DNA of 64,000 bases from Acheta domesticus (taxonomy: Eukaryota > Arthropoda > Insecta > Orthoptera > Gryllidae). A program made the translations under genes and the position numbers. Location of the stretch: contig JAHLJT010003656.1 in assembly GCA_031308135.1 (NCBI GenBank), positions 55,836,156-55,900,155 on the forward strand. Reading direction: 5' to 3'. The notes beneath the pieces were generated by a model. It had not been told where the DNA came from and made no database searches. It was given only the letters and a program-made list of their open reading frames with translations. Each line of letters starts with the position of its first letter. Within the stretch, counting starts at the first letter, position 1. This document shows positions 1 to 8,830 of the stretch, piece after piece.

Positions 1-190
1 GTGTAAGGGGGGAGAAGAGGCAAAGGAAGAGGAATGAACGATATCTCTCTGTCCGTGACCTGTGTGTTAGGATACTGTTTCGGCATTCGCTTGGTAATGA
101 TCGGAGCAACCAAGGAAAACTACCAATCAGAACAACCGGCCGCTAGAATTTTCCTTCAGATAGCGGCTGAATTCGACCTAGCAAAAATAT
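1..190 (-). mobile_element. tRNA-derived SINE, middle part (copy A)
   Basis: This matches the middle of the SINE family described at 46,711-47,276, in reverse orientation. It shares the 'aaaactaccaatcagaacaac' type block and the 'gctagaatttt' and 'agcggctgaattcgacctagc' type blocks. The copy runs off the left edge of the window, so its 3' tail is not seen. A second short piece of the same SINE ('gccgctaaattcgacctagc', about 300-340) follows a GC-rich tandem repeat. This copy therefore appears to have been split, or partly duplicated, around the minisatellite at 195-300. The call rests on similarity to the other copies in this window. Confidence 0.75.
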
Positions 191-194
191 AGTT

Positions 195-805
195 TGATGG
201 GAGTGGGCGGTGGCTGGTGGAACTAGGCGGCGGCTGGAGGGAGTAGGCGGCGGCTGGTGGGAGTGGGCGGCGGCTGGTGGGAGTGGGCGGCTGCTGGAGT
301 TCAGATAGCCGCTAAATTCGACCTAGCAAAAAGATGGTTTTGGAAATCGAGAGACGCGAACGCTAGGTCTAGGTAGGAGTCGCTGCAATCAGCGGCAATG
401 CTGGCTCTAAACTAAACTCACCCAGTGCGGTGGAACTGGATGTGGATCGTAGGATACGAGGCGGCCATCAGCGTGGGCATGGCGGGTGGGAGCAGGCGGT
501 GGCTGATGGGAGTGGGCGTCGGCTGGTGGGAGAGGGCGGCGGCTGGTGAGAGCGGGAGGCGGCTGGTGGGAGAGGGCGGTGGCTGGTGGGAGTGGGCGTC
601 GGCTGGTGGGAGAGGGCGGCGGTTGGTGAGAGCGGGAGGCGGCTGGTGGGAGAGGGCGGTGGCAGGTGGGAGTGGGCGTCGGCTGGTGGGAGCGGGCGTC
701 GGCTGGTGGGAGTGGGTGGCGGCTGGTGGGAGCGGGCGGCGGCTGGTGGGAGTGGGCGGCGGCTGGTGGCAATGAGCGGCGGCTGGTGGGAATGAGCGGC
801 GGCTA
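195..805. repeat. 20-bp GC-rich minisatellite, two blocks
   Basis: Tandem units of 20 bp close to 'ggctggtgggagtgggcggc' occupy about 195-300 and again about 480-805. A non-repeat stretch with SINE-like sequence lies between them. Units differ by a few substitutions (gtgag/gtggg, gcgtc/gcggc). The unit length is not a multiple of three. Long open frames here on both strands, rich in Gly/Trp/Arg or Pro/Ser/His, are products of the repeat and not genes. Confidence 0.85.
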
Positions 806-893
806 GTAGCTCGGTCCTAAGCGCGGGCATGGGAGACTCATTCCGTCAATGTGAGTGTGCGCTTGGGTGTGGGAGTGAGTGTGGGCTTAAGGC

Positions 894-1124
894 GGCTCCA
901 CACATTTGCTATTCGACGAACAGCGAGCAACCGCTGCGAATCTCGAGTAGTGTGGATGGGTCGCTTGCTATTTGCCGAGAGACGAACATTCGTCGCTCGC
1001 CCTACCCACCGCATGCCGGTCTTTTGGACACATCAAAGGGCGCGAACATTCGACGAACACATCAGCTGGTCGGGATCGGGTGAGCAGTAGCTCGCTGCTC
1101 GGCGAAAGCCGAATGTGTGGAGCC
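894..1124. mobile_element. Fold-back MITE-like element starting GGCTCCACACATT
   Basis: The left end (894 on) reads ggctccacacatttgc and the right end, reversed and complemented (1124 back), reads ggctccacacattcgg. Similarity continues inward for about 40 bases, through a 'gagcagcgagc' type block. Such long terminal inverted repeats around a short core, with no coding capacity, are typical of a non-autonomous DNA transposon. I could not recognise a clear target-site duplication, so the superfamily is unassigned. The core holds further short inverted motifs around 'cgaacattcg'. Confidence 0.55.
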
Positions 1125-2081
1125 AACTTTAGACGGTGGCCGTGGGCAGCGGCCATGAAGCGAGCATGGCCATGGTGAGCATGCACTTGGGTGTGGGCGC
1201 GGGCGTGGGCGTGGGCGTGTCGTGGCGCGCCGTCGCGTGGCCTGGGAAGGCGACGGGGCGTCTATCGTGGAGGTCCGGCTGCTGGTGAGACCGGCGGCGC
1301 CTTCGGAGCGGTGGCCCCCGCGCCCCTTAATTGAAGGCCCGAGGACCTCGTTTAGGCGCCAGATGGCTGGGCGCGCGTCGCCCGCTCCGCCCGCCCCGCC
1401 CGCGCGGGAAACCACAACGGAGCCCCCGAACGACAATCATCAACCACGTCCCGGCAGCCACAACTGGCGTATAATAAATCCCAGTTTGGATGAAGGCTCT
1501 AAAGTGCCTGGAGTGGTAAATAATGTAATTTTTTAAAGTGCCAATTTAGGGTGAGGAGGATGTGTGTCTTCGTCTCACGGTCGTCTGACTACTGTCATCG
1601 CCGCAACCCGTCGAACGCGATGGCAAGGAGTAGGTGGCCAAGCAGACCCCAACGGCCGTTGGGTGCCTTTTGTATGTCAGCGAGTTATTTTTAGAACTTG
1701 GAGAACAAATAAAACTAAAAATCTCTGAGTTACAAGTATTCAAATTTTATGGAAATGCACTAACACCATACAGTATTCAATCAAAATCCCGGGTCTTTTC
1801 GCGACAGTTTTTGTGGTCCCAAAATAATGACTAAACACAATTGCATTTTGAAATTTGTATTGTATTAAAATCATCATCTATCGAAAACGTTTCTGAAGAC
1901 ATCTGCGTTAATATACTGCTCAGGTCAGAAATGGTTTGTAAAGAAACGTTAGACCAGGATTTCGTGTCCTGGCAGAATAATACAAAGCAGAGCGGCTTAA
2001 ACTATGCGATAGATCTTATTTCATCTGCATAAATTTTTAGCTTATAAATATCTTCCTCTATTTTTCAGGCAACCGACTTAG
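1125..2081. other. Unannotated stretch
   Basis: About 1,190-1,440 is GC-rich with short (gtgggc) repeats. The rest is AT-rich. Small open frames up to about 120 codons have no recognisable domain. I see no gene. Confidence 0.5.
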
Positions 2082-2296
2082 ATTGTTATTAATAAGCTGC
2101 GGATTTTTGCCTATTTCCCTATTTTTATCCTTCAATTAAAATCGCAGTATTTTAGGATACTTATTCATTTTGAAGTATTAGGTATATTAAAATATAATAC
2201 TAATAATGCTTCAAAATGAAGAAGTAACCTAAAATACTGTATTTATAATTGAAGTATAAAGATTGGCAAAAATTCGCAGCTTAGTTATTAAGTAAT
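2082..2296. mobile_element. AT-rich fold-back element
   Basis: Two arms of roughly 90 bases are inverted copies of each other. 'aataagctgcggatttttgc' on the left answers 'gcaaaaattcgcagctta' on the right. 'cagtattttagg' and 'attcattttgaag' also recur in inverted order around a short AT-rich centre near 2,190. The structure is a large hairpin typical of a fold-back or MITE-type transposon. It has no coding capacity. Its family was not recognised. Confidence 0.6.
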
Positions 2297-3299
2297 GCTT
2301 AATTCTCACCGAGAACCTTTCAATTTTCTATATTGTTTTGAGCTATGAAACTAGCTGTAAAGCCCTTTACAAAAGTTGAGAATAGCCATCATCTTGTTTT
2401 AGCTTTCAAGAACCTCTGTGAATATCGTGGTATTTATATTTATTTCCTTCCCGTCTCAACATCCATTTTCTGTCAACCATTCGTGAAGATCATTCTAAAA
2501 AGTGACTCGATTTGAGTTTTTGCAGTCCTTGAACAAAATGTTTCATCTTTTTAAAAAAGGTTGAAAATCGTTAATGCTTCTGCGTACTACAAATGTGCTT
2601 GGAAAATGTTTGGCAAAATAGGAATCACTGCAAGAGAAATGTGACTATTATTAAGTACAATAGGCGACGTAAAATGAAAACTATTCTAGTATGGTTTCTG
2701 GTTGGATAGTTCGTCAGTTTACTTTTCAGCAAGTAAGCACAAACGTGACCCAAAACGAAAACACGTAAGTAGAGACCGGATTCTTATATTGGGACAAGCG
2801 CTCTAAGAATATTATGATCTGTTTCGGTATGGAGAGTATCAGTTACTGAGTGTTTCTCATGTCAAATTTACGAGAGATACTGGAGGGCTGTACCACTACG
2901 ATGACAATGCTAAAATTATTGTTTGCCGACCATTGAGTTCCCAAGTTTGTATGATGGATATCACTGCCCTCAAACACAAATAATGTACTCTTAAAAAATA
3001 ATTCAGTAGGCCAAGCAATATTTATAAAAAGGGTTTAATTTTATTAAAGTAATTTAATATTGTGTAAATTTATATTGTTTGTAAATGATCTGTAAATTAA
3101 GAGCGTATTTTGATGCGATATATTTGATCCCTTTTTACATATTTGTTACATATTCTTATAATTTTCATTACATCTTTTTGTCCACATTTTGCCGTTTCAT
3201 ACTGTATATTTTTCCGGACTGTACACGTAAGAATCTCAGCAGCTCTCCTTTTGTACACCCTCCGCCGCGTATTTCATCAGCCCCCACAAGAAAAGCTCT
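2297..3299. other. AT-rich stretch, nothing recognised
   Basis: The sequence is unique-looking and AT-rich, with stops in all frames. I find no repeat structure, RNA gene or coding signature. Confidence 0.5.
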
Positions 3300-3720
3300 C
3301 GGGATATCAACCCATCGAGCTCCTTTCTCCCGCCCGCAGCCTGTCACCGCCACCCCCACCCGCACCCCGTACTTCATCTGCCTTGGAAGGGCCCGCTCTC
3401 CCCTCCGCTTCCTCATTGGCTCCAGCGGGCGCTTCCTGCCGGGTGGCTGCGGGGAGCGGAGCGACGGGGCGGGGCGGGGAGCAGAACAGGGCGCGCTCAT
3501 TTCATCATTCCATTACGCGCCGTGTTATTAGAGCGGATTCAATCAATGCTCGCGCCCTCTTCGCGCCACCCGCCGCGCCGCCCCGCCTCTCCCCCCGCCC
3601 CGCCCGCCCACGCGGCACTTTGCTTCGCGGCGCGCCCTCCCGTGGACCGCAATGGCGCGCTGCCCCCGCGGCGCGGGCGATCGCTGGGAAGGGATATGAC
3701 CGCTCGCACGGAAACAGCTG
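3300..3720. promoter_or_regulatory. CpG island with promoter-like motifs
   Basis: The tract is GC-rich and CpG-rich. It has an inverted CCAAT box (cattggct, about 3,413) and a GC-box cluster (gacggggcggggcgggga, about 3,462-3,480). The frames of 148 and 211 codons crossing it are Pro/Arg/Ala-rich and look like composition effects. It could be an unmethylated CpG-island promoter of a flanking gene, or a non-coding GC island like the many others here. No TATA box or clear initiator was found. Confidence 0.35.
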
Positions 3721-4239
3721 TCACTTAGGGTTCCAAATGGAGCGTGTCAGTACAGGAACATTAATAATGATAATATGAAAGAATTCATCAGGCGCCGTAC
3801 AGTGGTTTCCGTTCTGGTCTCGAATACCCAAGGCATTTTAATACTGAACCTGACGGCGAATTATTTTCGGGGATCCTACATTCTTATTGTGAAATAAAGC
3901 CGTTGACGCCACGTGGAAGATTACGCAATCACATCAATCCTTTCTGTTTATTTTCTCACTGGCAAAAACTTAATGGAAATCCGCAACATTAGTGAATTTC
4001 AAATGCAAGATCAGGCGCAGTGAACATGTCTTGAGAAGTAAGTATCTTCACTTAATTTTTATTATTGATTACAACAACGGAACAAAAATTACAATGTACC
4101 CTTTTTCAGAATAGGCCAAATGCGTTTCAATATACAACGCGTTTCAAATGCATTTCAATATTACTTGGTCCATCATATCACCAACTTTCCGATACCCTCA
4201 AAAAATGATTTTCGATTGAGCAGCACACCATGTATGCAT
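3721..4239. other. AT-rich stretch, nothing recognised
   Basis: No coding, RNA or repeat signal was found between the CpG island and the mariner remnant. Transposon ends may be hidden here, but I could not identify mariner terminal repeats. Confidence 0.4.
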
Positions 4240-4520
4240 TGTTTCCTCACCTGAAGGTCCAGGACAAAGTTTTAGCCTCTTAAAGCACCTTTAAGTGGAC
4301 GAAACGTGGTAATTAGACCTGAGATATTGGGAACTGTATCCGGGAAGCTCTGACACTGCGAAATGCAGATTCTGAAGAGTTATGGTGTTGGTATATGGAT
4401 GCACGTTGTCGTGCAACAAAAGAATGTCTTTCGACAACAGATCTCAGCGTTCTCGTATGCAGAAGCTGAATATTATGCATATTGTTTGCTACATCATCAA
4501 GAGTGACTCATCAGTTATAC
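4240..4520 (-). pseudogene. mariner-family transposase remnant
   Basis: Mariner transposases (IS630/Tc1/mariner superfamily) cut and paste DNA with a D,D34D active site. Read on the minus strand, 4,437 to 4,240 encodes a block around Leu-Leu-Leu-His-Asp-Asn, matching the family's HDN motif (catalytic Asp codon 4,408-4,410). About 32 codons later comes Ser-Asn-Tyr-His, where the family has Ser-Asp-Tyr-His, so the third catalytic Asp is Asn. A stop lies just after it (4,291-4,293). Upstream on the same strand, near 4,494-4,513, a short Thr-Leu-Asp-Asp-Val-Ala block resembles the helix-turn-helix region. The segment between is missing or scrambled. This is a dead, internally deleted copy. The HDN to SDYH block is convincing; the N-terminal match is weaker. 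Confidence 0.7.
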
Positions 4521-5299
4521 AGAATCAGGGCGCGGTCTTGCTCGGTATTGGGATTAGTAGTGAATGAGGCTAGGCATCTTGTTTTTTTCTCATCCTGCAA
4601 ACTCGATTGACTGCTTTTGAATGGTTCAATTCGCTGGTAAACTCGTCGCCAAGGAAAAACATTGCATGTACATTGTTCTGAAAGTCTTCTAAGGATTTCA
4701 GAATTTGGAGCACATTTGGATCACAAAGGATGTATTAGTAGTAATTTTAGTGGAAAAAGAGAGTGGTGCTGTGATGATAACGTCGCAACAACTCATGGGA
4801 ACATAGATGATAACTTTGAAACTTACCGTAAGTAAAGTGAACGATATTGTACTAAAGCTGGAAAGTGCACAGAACTGTACAATCAACCTACTAATAATTA
4901 GAATGAAAGTGCACATACTTATTGACTTACTCTAATATGTCAGCTATATGTGAGCTATCTGATTTAATTAAAATTAATTGAGGTATTGCAATGCCAAGGG
5001 AGTTGAGTACCAAAATGTTCCAAACGAAGGTTTTGATATCTATATTATATAAACTGTGCCAATACATAGTTAAAAGAGTAATTTCCAAATAGTTGTAAAT
5101 TAAGTAAATCAACTTCCAAGGAGTTGTAAATCTACCTAGTGATGGCTCTGGTTGTATGTCAAGAATTTGAATTCATACAATTTTCATTTGTTTCCTGAAA
5201 ATAATATGTTTGGCTCTTAGCTCCTTTAGCTTTGCCAGGCCTCATTATTCATGCGTTCTTCAGATTTATATTCCGATAAATCATCATAGAGGCACGGTT
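4521..5299. other. AT-rich stretch, nothing recognised
   Basis: Part of 4,520-4,730 may still be eroded mariner 5' sequence on the minus strand. The remainder shows only short random frames. Confidence 0.4.
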
Positions 5300-5389
5300 T
5301 TTGTTTGAGCAACGGAAGCTGTTTGCACTTGGGCTGCAACTAGGCAATGCTAGTTGCAGCGCGTCGATTGCGCCGAGGGCATTGAGAAA

Positions 5390-6490
5390 CCCTTGCACGC
5401 TCACCGCTCCAGCTGCCGCGCACGCATCGGCGGCCGCCCTCCGACCTCCCCTCGGCGCCTCCCCCGGCGGCGCACCTGTGCCGCTCCCGCGCCCTCCCCT
5501 CGCCTCGCCCCGCCTCGCCCCTCCTCCCCACGCACCGCCACCGAAGCTGCCCCAACGCCGCCCACGCGCTCAGCTCCGACGCAACTCCTCCACCCCCAAC
5601 ACACACACAGTCCTCAAACCGCCTCCTAGCGCTAACCCCGCGCTCGCCTCCTACACAAACCCTCCCCTTCGTCTCGCCCCGCCCCTCCACCTCCGCGCCT
5701 GCGACCGACGCCGCTCTAACGCCCCCTACGCGCTCAGCTTCGACGCAACCCTTTTCCCACAGCCTCTGCGCCAGCCTCGATCCACCCCCTGACACCATCG
5801 CCGATCTCGCCTCCCATCTAAGCCTTCACCCTCCCATGCGATCGCCTCCCACTACATCTCTCTTCCGCTCCCGTCCGCCTTCAACACCCACCCTCGCGGC
5901 CTCCTGTCATCCCGCCCCATCGCCGCCTACCCCTCGCCCTGCTCCTACATTATCCCTCGTACAGCCCCTTCGCCCACCTCAATCCACCCTCTCGCGCTGT
6001 CCCCACGCTCAACTCCCACGCAAACCCCTAGCCCCCTCCTGCGAACGCCTACAACTCCACCTCCTCCTCCCGCACCTGCCCGCCTTCAACACCCCTGCCA
6101 TTCCGCCAAACAGGCCGCCATTTCACCCCAACCATGCGCCCGCCACCAACGCTGTCCCTACGCTGCCCACACGCCCACCTCAATCCACCCCTAGCGCTGT
6201 CCCCGCACTCACCTCCCACTCACATCCACGCACGTCCCCGCGCGCACCCCCAACTCCACCTCCTGCCACCCCGCCTGCCTTCAACGTCCTCGCGTGTCCG
6301 CACCGCCTCCACGCCCCACCCCTCTATCTGAGGCAGTGACACCAACGTTGCCCCAACGCCGTCAACACGCTCAGCTCTGTCACTACCCCTCACCCGTTCT
6401 CGGGCCCTCCTCTTACGTCCCCCCCCCCTCACATACACTGCGCTGGCCTCAATCTACGCCCTAGCTCCGATCCCGCGTTCACTACCCATC
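5390..6490. repeat. C-rich degenerate tandem repeat island
   Basis: The plus strand is strongly C-rich and G-poor. Diverged copies of a block like 'ccaacgccgcccacgcgctc' recur near 5,550, 5,715, 6,160 and 6,350, usually followed by 'cagct(c/t)cgacgcaac' or 'cacctcaatccaccc'. This looks like an old tandem array with a period near 160-210 bp. The 163-, 167- and 152-codon frames over it (Pro-rich on one strand, Gly/Arg-rich on the other) have no domain and are rejected as genes. The G-rich complementary strand could form quadruplexes. Confidence 0.55.
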
Positions 6491-6504
6491 CAACCTACAC
6501 TGCA

Positions 6505-6653
6505 ATTTATTCAACTCTGTCTCTGGCAGGAGTCAGCTGTTGACGGTTTCATCCAATCGGGAGCTTATATGACCTCATTATGGTGACATTCAAGCTCCCA
6601 ATTGAGTGAAACTGTCAACAGCTGATACATGCTAGGGGCAGAGTTGAATAAAT
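6505..6653. repeat. 149-bp hairpin with about 62-bp arms
   Basis: The left arm (6,505-6,566) and right arm (6,592-6,653) pair over about 62 positions with scattered mismatches. 'atttattcaactctg' answers 'cagagttgaataaat', 'cagctgttgac' answers 'gtcaacagctg', and 'gggagctt' answers 'aagctccc'. The loop is about 25 bases. It could be a small fold-back transposon or, if transcribed, a pre-miRNA-like or dsRNA-forming hairpin. The near-perfect outer ends favour a MITE. Confidence 0.6.
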
Positions 6654-7420
6654 CAAGGTATAACTCCATCTTCTCTTCCTCCACTTCCTTCTCATCCTCC
6701 CACTCTCTCACGCCTTTAACGCCCGCGCCATCACCGTGACCGCCTTCTGTCGCATTACACCTTCTGCCCCACACAACCCACCTTTCTGTCTCATCCAATC
6801 CCATCTACACATCGTGTGACCACATCATGTACCTCCAACGGCACTGGTATTCCGTCCTTGCAATCGCTTACAAAGTCATCTTTGTTTCCCGCTTCCATCC
6901 CTGCGCAACATCCCCTTGCCCCGTCCCACAGAAGGCGAAATACCCAAGCACTGGACATTGAATTCTCGTCGTGTATGAGATACTGATTACAAATCAAGCA
7001 ACATCGCGCGACATATCGATCGTTTTTTGTTGTTATTGTTTTCTTCAGAGTACCCACATTACGGATTTAAGGCTGTTGAACACCTTATGAGTGTTTACTA
7101 TGTAAAGCTGAGAGGCAATTATTGACTGTAGACATTTTAAAAGTTTCAGAAAGTTTCAGATATGAACCTGGTAGCTGAAACACATCAAGGAACATCTGCG
7201 TGCGCTGGAGTATTTCGCCTGCTGTATATTTTCAAGTAGTGTATGAACTAATTCTGACTTAATAATGAAATGAGACTTCAGGACAAAAATTTCACAATAC
7301 GGTATTATATAAAAGTAGTAATAATCTTCATAAAGATATAGACTAGTAATGTACAAACTCTTTGCACCATGAATATGTCATTATCTTCCCATTTTTTTCT
7401 TGAATTGAATATTTTTGTCT
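6654..7420. other. Unannotated stretch
   Basis: A short C/T-rich part (6,660-6,800) is followed by AT-rich sequence. No gene or repeat was recognised. Confidence 0.45.
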
Positions 7421-8500
7421 TGGGAGACTAATTACAAATCACTAAAAACTGTTTTTAAATTTTCACCAGCACATCAGATTCTGGTCACCACGTCTGCTTT
7501 TGACCACTCACTTCCGCGCCGCGCCCCACCGTTCACTCTCACCCACGTACGCTACCCAATCTCATTTTCACTGTTTCGGAGACTAATGGCAACTTCTTGC
7601 AATTACATCACATTTGACCAAGATTTCAAGTTTTCGCCAGCACTGATTCTGACCACCGTTTCTACTTTTGACCGTTCCCACATCCGCGCCGCGTTCCATC
7701 GCCCTCCTCCATCTTCATATGCCACCCAATCTCATTTTCACTGATTGGAAGACTGATGACAACTTCTTGCGATTACGTCAGATTTTGACCTAGACCAAGT
7801 TTTGGCCAGCCCAGATTCTGACCACCGTTCCTGATCTTGATCGTCCACCTCTGCGCCTCATTCTACTGCGCACTTCCTCATCCTCTTACGCCACCCCCTC
7901 TCATTTTCACCGATTGGGAGACTGATGACTTCTTGCAATTACGTCAGGGTTTGACCTAGACCAAGTTTTGGCCATCACAGATTCTGACCACCGTTCCTGA
8001 TCTTGATCGTCCACCTCTGCGCCTCATTCTACCCCGCACTTCATCCTCTTACGCCACCCCCTCTCATTTTCACCGATTGGGAGACTAATGACGTCTTGCG
8101 ATTACGTCAGGGTTTGACCTAGACCAAGTTTTGGCCAGCCCAGATTCTGACCACTGTTCCTGATCTTCATCGTCCACCTCCGTGCCTCATTCTACCTCGC
8201 ACTTCATCCTCTTACGCCACCCCCTCTCATTTTCACCGATTGGGAGACTGATGACGTCTTGCGATTTCGTCAGGGTTTGACCTAGACCAAGTTTTGGCCA
8301 GTCCAGATTCTGACCACTGTTCCTGATCTTCATCGTCCACCTCCGTGCCTCATTCTACCTCGCACTTCATCCTCTTACGCCACCCCCTCTCATTTTCACC
8401 GATTGGGAGACTGATGACGTCTTGCGATTTCGTCAGGGTTTGACCTAGACCAAGTTTTGGCCAGCCCAGATTCTGACCACCGTTTCTGCTTTCGACCTCT
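7421..8500. repeat. Satellite-like tandem array, about 161-172 bp monomer
   Basis: Six to seven head-to-tail monomers are marked by 'gattctgacca' near 7,470, 7,640, 7,813, 7,980, 8,145, 8,306 and 8,467. Spacing shrinks from about 172 to 161 bp. The units from about 8,080 to 8,460 are nearly identical, while those before 7,800 are diverged. Each later monomer contains 'gattgggagact', 'tgatgacgtcttgcgatt' and 'tttgacctagaccaag'. The last unit passes at about 8,480 into a CpG-rich island. The near-nucleosomal length and the homogenised end suggest ongoing unequal exchange. No coding frame is conserved across monomers. Confidence 0.85.
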
Positions 8501-8830
8501 TACTCCCCGCGCGTCGCCCCACCGCGCGCTCCCTCATCCTCATCCGCCTCCCCGCCTCACGCGCCCGCCCGTGCGCGCGCCCCTCGTCGCGTTGCGTTGC
8601 GCGGCTGTTCTGCGCTGCGCTGCGCTCGCCGCGCGTTTTCCGTGCGGCTGCTCCGCGCAGCGCCCTTTGTCCGCCGAGGGCTGTTGCCGCTGCGCGCCGC
8701 GCCGCGCCGCGCCGCGCCCGCCCGCGTGCTCCATTGCGGAGCGCCTTCACGCGTCGAACGCCCTGCATCGCTCAACGCCCTTCGTCCCTCCCGTACGAGG
8801 CGGCCAACGTCGCCCGGCCACACTAGGGAT
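8500..8830. promoter_or_regulatory. CpG-rich island at the end of the satellite array
   Basis: The tract is extremely CpG-dense, with runs such as 'gccgcgccgcgccgcgcccg' near 8,700. Frames on both strands are Arg/Ala-rich and domain-free. It starts exactly where the tandem monomers stop matching. It may be a further diverged GC-rich part of the array, or a separate CpG island. No core promoter element was identified. Confidence 0.3.
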
